DNA of 5,568 nucleotides. Source: an uncultured Dehalococcoidia bacterium (GTDB lineage Bacteria; Chloroflexota; Dehalococcoidia; Tepidiformales; Tepidiformaceae). The stretch is from contig CALFYR010000639.1 of the NCBI GenBank assembly GCA_937954195.1, positions 1 through 5,568 of the forward strand, read 5' to 3'. Shown one piece after another: positions 1 through 4,925 of this stretch. How positions within the stretch are numbered: the first letter of the stretch is position 1; each line of letters begins with the position of its first letter. The translations under genes and the position numbers were made by a program. The notes below the pieces were generated by a model. It was not told the origin of the DNA, made no database searches, and was given only the letters and a program-made list of their open reading frames with translations.

Positions 1-62
1 TGGTGCTGACGGTTTCGCTGATTGTGCTGTTGTGGCTGATGGTGGCGAAGCCGGGATCCTAG
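1..62 (+). CDS. 3' end of a probable membrane protein (partial)
   Basis: Reading from base 3, the frame gives about 19 residues, VLTVSLIVLLWLMVAKPGS, followed by TAG at 60-62. The stretch is almost wholly hydrophobic and ends in a short polar Lys-Pro-Gly-Ser tail, as expected for the last transmembrane helix of an integral membrane protein. The 5' part lies outside the window, so the family cannot be named. The stop is shared with the stop of the opposing Uma2 gene in a CTAG palindrome, which supports a real convergent gene end. A chance open frame remains possible because the visible piece is so short. Confidence 0.5.
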   Translation, partial: VLTVSLIVLLWLMVAKPGS

Positions 63-601
63 CCGAGCGAATCGATCTCGGCGAAGAGTTCCGCAACGTC
101 CATTTCGAAGCCTGGCAGGTAGCGCGACGTGAGACGGTCGCCGGAACGCAGGCGGACACCGCTGGACATGTCGTCGAACGTTTCGACCCAGCGTGTTGCG
201 GGATCGATTAGCCAGACGGTATCGACGCCGTTCTCCACGTAGAACAGGCATTTGCTACGGAGCGCCTCAACGGACTGGCCCTCAGAGCGGATTTCGACAG
301 CGAGCGTGGGCGGAAGCGATTCATCGCGTGTTCCGGTGGGTTTGCCAGGAGCCCAATAGGCAATGTCGGGCACGAGCGCGTTTGAGCCTGGACGAAACGG
401 CACGGTGGTCTCAGGGCCTGAGATTCCGCCGCGCCGTTTTCGATAGGCGCGAAGCGCCGCGAGCAGCGCGTCAGCAACGAGCCAGTGGTCCCGCTTCGTC
501 ATTGGCTTTTGGACAACCTCGCCGTCAATGAGCTCCAGTGCCGGTTTCTCTTCCGGCATTCGGAGGAACTCGTCGATGGTGACGCCGGTGCGAGTGACCA
601 T
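59..601 (-). CDS. Uma2 family (DUF820) PD-(D/E)XK nuclease-like protein
   Basis: This 180-residue protein has the usual length and layout of the Uma2 (DUF820) family, which has a restriction-endonuclease-like fold. An N-terminal segment, TIDEFLRMPEE, is followed by the family's LELIDGEVV block (residues 22-30). The probable catalytic residues are Asp79 in VPDIAYWAP, Glu103 in LAVEIRSEGQS, and Lys117 in the helix before FYVENGVDTVWLIDP (119-133), which is the most typical signature of the family. The ATG at 601 is the natural start; the upstream GATAGGCTGG offers only a weak ribosome site. The gene lies 12 nt downstream of the degenerate R2-like gene on the same strand, so co-transcription is likely. 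Uma2 genes occur in many unrelated contexts and their biological role is poorly known, so a link to the neighbouring oxidase-like genes should not be assumed. Family assignment is confident; nuclease activity is inferred from retained residues. Confidence 0.9.
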   Translation of the reverse strand: MVTRTGVTIDEFLRMPEEKPALELIDGEVVQKPMTKRDHWLVADALLAALRAYRKRRGGISGPETTVPFRPGSNALVPDIAYWAPGKPTGTRDESLPPTLAVEIRSEGQSVEALRSKCLFYVENGVDTVWLIDPATRWVETFDDMSSGVRLRSGDRLTSRYLPGFEMDVAELFAEIDSLG

Positions 602-613
602 GAAGCCAGCCTA

Positions 614-1822
614 TCACACCATCAGGGGGTCTTTGGCGAGGCCCGCGAGGTAGGGATTCATTGCCGGGAGGCGGTCGATGCCGATGTCATCGAGGACGCT
701 GACGTAATCCATGAGCTGCTTTTCGCGGAGCTGGCCGACGCGCTGGACGCCGGCCTGGATGCGCTCCATATCGCCGGCGAAGAGGAGCGCGAGGGCTTCG
801 CGTTCGACGTGGCTGTGGCGGAGTTCGATGGAGAGGGACATTTCGGCGCGGCCGAGCCAGAAGTTGACGTTTTCGCGGCCGCGGTTGTGGTGCTGCATGT
901 ACCACATCATGTGGCGCTTGCCGTATTCGAGGTGGCGGGTGCTATCGCGGGTCATGAGTTCGTAGAGCTTGCGCTCGACATCGGTCTTGGCGAATTCGCC
1001 GCAGGCCTGGAAGAGGGTGAGTTCGTAGGCCTTGTAGACGATATCGAGGGCGAGGATCATCTCGGTGAACTTGAGGGAGCCATACCAGGCGCGGTAGAGG
1101 GCGCCGAGGGGGGCCTGGCCGAGGCCGCCGCCGTTCGCGAGGGCACGCTTGCGGAGGGCTTCGACCTTGTGACCGGCATCGTAGATCTGGGTGCCGAGGA
1201 AGAGCATGACATCGTGGAAGCCGTAGCTAATGGGCTCGAGCCACTTGGCGATGATCTTTTGTTCGACGAGGCCGTGGCCGCTATAGACGGTGGCAAGCTG
1301 ACAGACGGCGCGCTCGATTTCTTCGGGGAGTTCGGCGAGGCCGTTGGTCCAATCGAGGTCGGTTGCGGGGATCCAGCGTTCGCGGATGGCCTGTTCGTAG
1401 AGGTGGTCGACGCCTTCGGCCCAGACTTCGGACTTGTCGTAGATGTAGTAGCTGCCGGGGGCGTAGTTATCGGGGGAGGGGTGGGAGCCGAGAGGGGTGT
1501 CGTTTTCGTAGGGCCAATGATCGGGGACCTGGCCGTAGGAGCCGATGTTGATTTCGGGGGTGCCGAGGCCGTAGGGGCCGGGCTTCGCGCGGACGCCGCG
1601 CTCGCTCTTGGTGCGGATGAAGTTGAAGGTCAGGCCACTCATGCGCTCGGGGTCGCGTTCGACGAGGTTGAGGAAGCCGGCGACGCGTTCTTCGGGGAGC
1701 TTCATCATGGCGATGTTGGCGACGACGCCATCGCGAAGCGTTGAGGCTTCGATGCGGTTGATGAGCTCATCGGACCAGCCGAGCTGCTTTGCGCGTGTTT
1801 TGGTTGCTGCCTTCAGTTCCAC
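614..1822 (-). CDS. R2-like ferritin-fold protein with a degenerate diiron site (metal-free paralog)
   Basis: This 402-residue protein is a full-length paralog of the protein encoded just upstream (1900-2952). Shared blocks include VW near residue 133, LYEQAIRERW (141-150), FLGTQI (208-213), RKRALANGGG (224-233), FTEM (252-255), TLF (269-271), RH at 296-297, and the C-terminal EALALLFAG region (342-350). From ELP to FLGTQI the two align without a gap over 50 residues. At the positions of the partner's six metal ligands it has Gly184, Ala216, Lys219, Lys264, Ser294 and His297, so only the last histidine survives. An extra N-terminal region, rich in Gly, Pro and Tyr at about 81-128, is not matched in the partner. 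The GTG at 1822 is chosen because AGGAG precedes it by 7 nt and because homology to the partner begins well inside. An upstream in-frame extension would run through the intergenic hairpin and into the neighbouring gene. It probably acts as a structural or regulatory partner of the intact paralog; this is inferred, not shown. Confidence 0.88.
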   Translation of the reverse strand: MELKAATKTRAKQLGWSDELINRIEASTLRDGVVANIAMMKLPEERVAGFLNLVERDPERMSGLTFNFIRTKSERGVRAKPGPYGLGTPEINIGSYGQVPDHWPYENDTPLGSHPSPDNYAPGSYYIYDKSEVWAEGVDHLYEQAIRERWIPATDLDWTNGLAELPEEIERAVCQLATVYSGHGLVEQKIIAKWLEPISYGFHDVMLFLGTQIYDAGHKVEALRKRALANGGGLGQAPLGALYRAWYGSLKFTEMILALDIVYKAYELTLFQACGEFAKTDVERKLYELMTRDSTRHLEYGKRHMMWYMQHHNRGRENVNFWLGRAEMSLSIELRHSHVEREALALLFAGDMERIQAGVQRVGQLREKQLMDYVSVLDDIGIDRLPAMNPYLAGLAKDPLMV

Positions 1823-1829
1823 AATCCCT

Positions 1830-1834
1830 CTCCT
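1830..1834 (-). promoter_or_regulatory. Shine-Dalgarno site fixing the GTG start at 1822
   Basis: On the minus strand AGGAG lies 7 nt before GTG in the context AGGAGAGGGATT-GTG. It is the only strong ribosome site between the two R2-like genes, so it sets the start of the degenerate paralog at 1822. Confidence 0.75.
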
Positions 1835-1845
1835 CTGTTGTGCAA

Positions 1846-1874
1846 ATCCCCTCCCGGTTTTCGCGGGAGGGGAT
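1846..1874 (-). other. Perfect 11-bp hairpin between the two R2-like genes
   Basis: ATCCCCTCCCG at 1846-1856 pairs exactly with CGGGAGGGGAT at 1864-1874 around a 7-nt loop (GTTTTCG as read on +). It begins 25 nt downstream of the stop of the intact R2-like gene and ends about 24 nt before the GTG of the paralog. No T-tract follows on the minus strand, where the next bases are TTGCACAACAG. A classic intrinsic terminator is therefore unlikely. An mRNA-stabilising or attenuating intercistronic element, or a dispersed intergenic repeat, fits better. Confidence 0.6.
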
Positions 1875-1899
1875 GGCTGGTGGTTTGCTGTGACGCTGG

Positions 1900-2952
1900 T
1901 TACTTGACCGGGTCGAGCAGTTCGCGCATGCCGGCGGCCATGCGTTCGCGGCGGTCGCCGAGGCCGATGACTTCGAGGCGGTGCATGTACTCGTTGACCT
2001 GACGCTTGCGCATGATCATGAGCTTCTGGTAGCCCTCGTCGATTTTTTCGATGCCACCGCCGGCGAGGATGGCGAGTGCTTCGCCGGTCGTCGGGTTGGT
2101 GGTGAGGCTGGCCTGCTGGCTCTGGCCGAGGGCGCCTTCCTGGATATCCAGGTAGTGGTGCATTTCTTCTTTGCGCCAAGGTTCGGTATCCATGACGTAC
2201 TTCATGTGGGTGACGCCGAAGGCGAGGTGGCGGCTTTCATCCTGGGCGGCGAGGCGGAAGATCTTCTTTTCCGCGTCGTTCTGGGAGATGAGTTCGCCCA
2301 TGCGGAAGAGGGTCTGGACGAAGCCTTCGCCGACGAGGTGGAGGAGGGCCGTCATTTCGGTGAAGTCATCGACGCTGAGGAGGTTGATGGCGCCGAAGCC
2401 GGCATCGACCATGCCGCCGCCGTTGACGAGGGTCCGCTTGCGGAAGACATCGAGGTGGCGGCTTTCATCCATGATCTGGGTGCCGAGGAAGAGCTGGGAT
2501 TCGAAGTGATCCGGGTGGACTTCTTCCATGAAGCGGCCGGGGAGGTCGCCGGCGATGAATTCGACCTGGGTGAGGAAGGTGCAGAGGGTGCACATGGCCC
2601 ATTCGAGGTCATCGGGGAGTTCTTTGACTTCGTCCCACGGGATATCGACGGCGCTGGACCACTGGCGCTGGTTGGCTTCTTCGTAGAGGAGCATGGCGCT
2701 TTCGGACCAGACATCGGCCTTGGACTTGTACTGGCGGGCGTGGCGGGGGGAGCGAGGGTCGGCCTTGGCGCCGCGCGGCATGAAGATGGCGTTGCCGGCG
2801 CTATCGAGGTTTTCGACGCCGTAGGTCATGGCGTTGATTTGTTCGAGGGTGAGGCCCTTGCGGCCGGCCTGGATCTTCATGCCCTGTTCGGTATCGAGGT
2901 TGAGCCAATCGAAGTTCAGGCCAGGGACATCGACGAAGGTGGGGGAAGTCAT
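1900..2952 (-). CDS. R2-like ferritin-fold diiron protein, putative oxidase/oxygenase
   Basis: This 350-residue protein has the four-helix diiron layout of the ribonucleotide reductase R2 / R2lox superfamily. Predicted ligands are Glu131 (in FLTQVEFIAGDLPG), Glu163 and His166 (DESRH), Glu209 (LVGEGF), and Glu239 and His242 (AQDESRHLAFG). Two ExxH motifs separated by a lone Glu, with gaps of 32 residues (131 to 163) and 30 residues (209 to 239), match the superfamily pattern. Phe170 sits where E. coli R2 carries its radical Tyr122 (four residues after the first ligand His), so a tyrosyl-radical R2 role is unlikely. The R2lox Tyr-Val crosslink positions appear to be Leu204 and Ala134. The start at 2952 is chosen because GGAGG lies 7 nt upstream; a longer open frame to 3135 lacks such support and would run into the divergent promoter region. 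It is the first gene of the leftward block and is followed by its ligand-poor paralog. No R1 subunit gene is visible. The substrate is unknown; the fold and metal site are well supported. Confidence 0.9.
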   Translation of the reverse strand: MTSPTFVDVPGLNFDWLNLDTEQGMKIQAGRKGLTLEQINAMTYGVENLDSAGNAIFMPRGAKADPRSPRHARQYKSKADVWSESAMLLYEEANQRQWSSAVDIPWDEVKELPDDLEWAMCTLCTFLTQVEFIAGDLPGRFMEEVHPDHFESQLFLGTQIMDESRHLDVFRKRTLVNGGGMVDAGFGAINLLSVDDFTEMTALLHLVGEGFVQTLFRMGELISQNDAEKKIFRLAAQDESRHLAFGVTHMKYVMDTEPWRKEEMHHYLDIQEGALGQSQQASLTTNPTTGEALAILAGGGIEKIDEGYQKLMIMRKRQVNEYMHRLEVIGLGDRRERMAAGMRELLDPVK

Positions 2953-2959
2953 GAGCAAT

Positions 2960-2964
2960 CCTCC
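2960..2964 (-). promoter_or_regulatory. Shine-Dalgarno site fixing the ATG start at 2952
   Basis: GGAGG on the minus strand lies 7 nt before the ATG of the diiron protein gene. A small hairpin, GCCCG/CGGGC (2967-2971 with 2977-2981), stands directly upstream in the leader and could affect access to this site. Confidence 0.75.
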
Positions 2965-3078
2965 GGGCCCGGGTTTCGGGCGCGATAGGCGGAGTGTATC
3001 CGATCGATAGGGAGATGCGAAGTACTTATGCGACGGAAACGTAGCGAAGATCGCGTTTTCTTCACGGAATTCTGGATA

Positions 3079-3088
3079 ACTGGCCAGT
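3079..3088. promoter_or_regulatory. Perfect 10-bp palindrome in the divergent intergenic region (candidate operator)
   Basis: ACTGGCCAGT is a perfect inverted repeat, roughly in the middle of the 206-bp gap between the diiron protein gene and the SDR gene. Such a position suits a dimeric regulator acting on both directions. No regulator gene is visible in the window, and a 10-bp palindrome can arise by chance, so this is only a candidate. Confidence 0.3.
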
Positions 3089-3112
3089 GCGGCGGGTGGA
3101 CGGGGTCTCCCG

Positions 3113-3118
3113 TAGAAT
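3113..3118 (+). promoter_or_regulatory. Possible -10 element for the SDR gene
   Basis: TAGAAT matches the TATAAT consensus at five of six positions and lies 40 nt before the SDR start. No convincing -35 hexamer is present at the normal distance. A short inverted repeat, ACGGG/CCCGT (3100-3104 with 3109-3113), abuts it. The assignment is weak. Confidence 0.25.
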
Positions 3119-3144
3119 CCCGCGGAACGACACACCCATTTTCC

Positions 3145-3149
3145 AGGAG
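3145..3149 (+). promoter_or_regulatory. Shine-Dalgarno site of the SDR gene
   Basis: AGGAG lies 9 nt before the ATG at 3159. It favours this start over the longer open frame beginning at 3087, whose extra residues precede the family's usual N-terminus. Confidence 0.7.
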
Positions 3150-3158
3150 TACTTACCC

Positions 3159-3938
3159 ATGTCCCTTTCTGGACGCGTTGCGCTGGTAACCGGAGGCGGC
3201 CGAGGCATCGGCAAGGCCATTTCGCTCGCGCTTGCCGAGGACGGCGCGGCGGTGGCGGTGAATTACCGCCGAGACGAGGATGCGGCGAAGGAGACGGTGG
3301 CGGAGATCGAGAAGGCGGGTGGGAAGGCGAAGGCGTACGCGGCTTCGGTGGAGGATTGGGACGCGGACAAGGCGATGGTGGAGGCGATCATCGCGGACTT
3401 TGGGCACATCGACATCCTGGTGAACAACGCGGGGATCGCGAGCCGCGGGCAATCGGTGGCGGATACGGACCCGGCGGAGATGGAGCGCGTGGTTCGGACG
3501 CACGCGTTCGGGCCGCATTACCTTGCGAAGCTGGTGCTGCCTTCGATGCGGGAGCGGCCGCGGGGCGACATCATCATGATTTCGAGCGTGGCGGCGCGGG
3601 GGCTGGGGCCGAACGGGGCGCCGTACAACATGGGGAAGGCGGCGATGGAGGCGTTGGCGATGACGCTGTTTAAGGAGGAGCGCCGGAACAACGTGCGGGT
3701 GAATATCGTCGCGCCGGGGCTGACGGAGACGGAGATGGGGACGCGGCTGGCGAAGGCGACGCAGGGGATTCAGTCGATGCGGGACATCGACAAGCGGTCG
3801 CCGTTTGGGCGGGTGTGCCAGCCGGAGGATATTGCGGACGCGGTGCGGTTCCTGGTTTCGGAGCGGGCGTTTTACATCACGGGGCAGCGGATCGAGGTTG
3901 ATGGGGGAGGGATGGCGGCGCTGCCGAACCGCGGCTGA
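3159..3938 (+). CDS. Short-chain dehydrogenase/reductase (FabG-like classical SDR)
   Basis: This 259-residue protein is a classical SDR that probably oxidises or reduces a hydroxyl/carbonyl group with NADP(H) or NAD(H). The nucleotide-binding motif TGGGRGIG is at 11-18 and NNAG at 89-92. Catalytic Ser143, Tyr156 and Lys160 have the standard 13- and 4-residue spacing, and the C-terminal EVDGGG signature is at 246-251. Arg15 and the Arg36-Arg37 pair after the second strand suggest a preference for NADP(H). The Asn that normally completes the catalytic tetrad (VNLxG region) appears to be His115 in RTHAFG. Length is normal, and the AGGAG at 3145-3149 sets the start. The gene is divergent from the diiron protein gene and heads a rightward cluster; its TGA overlaps the first unit of a GATTTTG repeat. 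FabG-like similarity does not fix the substrate, and no fatty-acid synthesis genes are adjacent. The family call is very secure, the specific reaction is not. Confidence 0.95.
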   Translation: MSLSGRVALVTGGGRGIGKAISLALAEDGAAVAVNYRRDEDAAKETVAEIEKAGGKAKAYAASVEDWDADKAMVEAIIADFGHIDILVNNAGIASRGQSVADTDPAEMERVVRTHAFGPHYLAKLVLPSMRERPRGDIIMISSVAARGLGPNGAPYNMGKAAMEALAMTLFKEERRNNVRVNIVAPGLTETEMGTRLAKATQGIQSMRDIDKRSPFGRVCQPEDIADAVRFLVSERAFYITGQRIEVDGGGMAALPNRG

Positions 3939-3966
3939 TTTTGGATTTTGGATTTTGGATTGGGGG
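3937..3966. repeat. GATTTTG heptamer tandem repeat
   Basis: Three perfect GATTTTG units (3937-3943, 3944-3950, 3951-3957) are followed by a partial GATT and a run of five G. The array is AT-rich in otherwise GC-rich DNA. It starts on the last two bases of the SDR stop codon and fills most of the gap before the four-helix-bundle gene, whose start is 6 nt after the G run. From general knowledge, similar GATTTTG-type intergenic repeats recur in several bacterial genomes; whether this one is multi-copy cannot be told here. Confidence 0.85.
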
Positions 3967-3972
3967 TCGCCC

Positions 3973-4359
3973 GTGGACGAAGCGGAATTCAAACGTAGGA
4001 CGAAGCAGCTCAGCATCGAGGTGATCGGCCTGGCTCGGAGGGTGGAGCGGGACATTGCTAGTGATGCCATCCTGCGGCAGTTGATTCGGTCGGCATCATC
4101 GGTGGGTGCGAATTACCGGGCGGCGTGCCGGGCTAAGTCGTTGCCGGACATCATTTCGAAGCTTTCCATCGTGGAAGAAGAGGCGGATGAGACGATGTTC
4201 TGGCTGGAGATCCTTGCGGAGACTGGTACTTTGCCCAGGGCCGTGGTTGAACCGCTCCACCGAGAGACGGAGGAGATTCTGCGGATGACCGTTGCCTCGA
4301 TCCGCACGCTTCGCTCCCGCCGCCCGAATGCTCGAGCCGAGGCCCTGGTGCCCCAATGA
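3973..4359 (+). CDS. Four-helix-bundle protein, 23S rRNA intervening-sequence protein family
   Basis: This 128-residue protein belongs to the small four-helix-bundle family first found inside 23S rRNA intervening sequences, and related in fold to the Avd accessory protein of diversity-generating retroelements. Family hallmarks are FKRRTKQL at 6-13, LIRSASSVGANYRAACRAKS (centred near residue 45), and the acidic block IVEEEADETMFWLEIL. These correspond to the conserved helices and loop of the bundle. The GTG at 3973 is the likely start, because it gives the usual family N-terminus (VDEAEFKRR) and follows GGGGG by 6 nt. Extending upstream would translate the tandem repeat. No 23S rRNA is nearby, so this is a free-standing copy. 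It sits between an SDR and an aldolase gene and overlaps the latter by 4 nt (ATGA). The molecular role of stand-alone members is unknown. Nucleic-acid binding is an inference from fold and family. Confidence 0.9.
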   Translation: MDEAEFKRRTKQLSIEVIGLARRVERDIASDAILRQLIRSASSVGANYRAACRAKSLPDIISKLSIVEEEADETMFWLEILAETGTLPRAVVEPLHRETEEILRMTVASIRTLRSRRPNARAEALVPQ

Positions 4360-4898
4360 GTGCGGTGCCGGAGGTGGTGATGTCGACGATGGCGGAGGTG
4401 GGGGCGGATTTGTACCGGCTTGGGCTGGTGTCGTCGCATGGGGGGAATCTTTCGGTGCGGAGCGGGACGGATATGTGGATTACGGGGACGGGGACGATGC
4501 TGGGTCGGTTGCGGGAGCGGCACATTTCGCTGGTGCGGGCGGATGGTTCGCATGAAGGGCCGCCGCCTTCGAGCGATACGCTGCTGCATTCGGCGATCTA
4601 TGCGCTGAGTGGGGCGGGGGCGGTGGTGCATGCGCATCCGCATCACGCGATTGCGTTGAGTTTCGATACGGACGTGTTTGTGCCATTGGACCTGGAGGGG
4701 CAGTTGCACCTGAAGGAGGTGCCGGTGGTGGAGCAGGGTTTGAACCAGGTTGCGCAGGTGGCGGCGGCGTTGGAGGGGCACGTGGTTGTGGTGTTGCGGG
4801 GGCATGGGGCGTATGCGCGGGGGGCGTCGTTGTGGGAGGCGTTGCATTGGATTACGGCGCTGGAGGAGAGCGCGCATATTGGGTGGTTGCGGAGGTAG
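4356..4898 (+). CDS. Class II aldolase/adducin family protein
   Basis: This protein has 180 residues, close to compact archaeal fuculose-phosphate aldolases and shorter than E. coli FucA. It carries the family's phosphate-site GGNLS loop (29-33), the zinc ligands His92 and His94 in VHAHPHH, and a third ligand His150 in RGHG. At the usual catalytic acid position, the Glu of the PSSE motif, it has Asp74 in PSSDTLLH. The family includes aldolases, dehydratases and epimerases for sugar phosphates or methylthioribulose phosphate, and the substrate here cannot be fixed. The ATG at 4356 overlaps the TGA of the four-helix-bundle gene, which suggests translational coupling. A second ATG at 4380 has a better ribosome site (GGAGG at 4370-4374) and would remove only eight residues. 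The + strand is very G-rich across this gene, unlike its downstream neighbour. Zinc-enzyme family assignment is strong. Confidence 0.92.
   Translation: MSAVPEVVMSTMAEVGADLYRLGLVSSHGGNLSVRSGTDMWITGTGTMLGRLRERHISLVRADGSHEGPPPSSDTLLHSAIYALSGAGAVVHAHPHHAIALSFDTDVFVPLDLEGQLHLKEVPVVEQGLNQVAQVAAALEGHVVVVLRGHGAYARGASLWEALHWITALEESAHIGWLRR
4370..4374 (+). promoter_or_regulatory. Shine-Dalgarno-like site inside the aldolase 5' end, supporting an alternative start at 4380
   Basis: GGAGG lies 5 nt before an in-frame ATG at 4380 (codon 9). The upstream ATG at 4356 has only a weak GAGG-like stretch before it. Either start is possible, since the family core begins after residue 9. Confidence 0.4.
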
Positions 4899-4925
4899 GA
4901 ACCGACCACCGAAAGGGAACTGTTC

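Noticed and set aside
485..1744. Long + strand open frame of 419 codons opposite the degenerate R2-like gene
   Set aside because: Its product is a low-complexity Ala/Glu/Val/Gly-rich sequence with no recognisable family, fully antisense to a gene with clear homology. Open antisense frames are common in GC-rich DNA with biased third positions.
1846..1874. Intrinsic terminator between the R2-like genes
   Set aside because: The stem is strong but no run of T follows on the minus strand, so it is listed as a hairpin of unknown role.
1823..2179. N-terminal extension of the degenerate R2-like protein to an upstream ATG at 2179
   Set aside because: The added segment would be Arg/Pro-rich, overlap the end of the preceding gene in another frame, and be read through the intergenic hairpin. 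The GTG at 1822 has a strong ribosome site.
59..2952. A defence island built from the Uma2 nuclease and the R2-like pair
   Set aside because: No other defence-type domain is present, and Uma2 genes occur in many unrelated settings.
1981..2988. Long + strand open frame of 335 codons opposite the intact diiron protein gene
   Set aside because: Same acidic, Ala-rich shadow composition, and it lies opposite a gene with intact catalytic motifs.
2953..3135. N-terminal extension of the intact diiron protein to 3135
   Set aside because: The GGAGG at 2960-2964 marks the ATG at 2952, and the extension would fill the divergent promoter region.
3153..4070. Minus-strand frame of 305 codons opposite the SDR gene
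   Set aside because: It is Arg/His/Pro-rich, without domain features, and runs through the GATTTTG repeat; it is a shadow of the SDR.
3973..4359. A diversity-generating retroelement, suggested by the Avd-like four-helix bundle
   Set aside because: No reverse transcriptase, template repeat or variable repeat is present in the window; the protein fits the 23S intervening-sequence family better.
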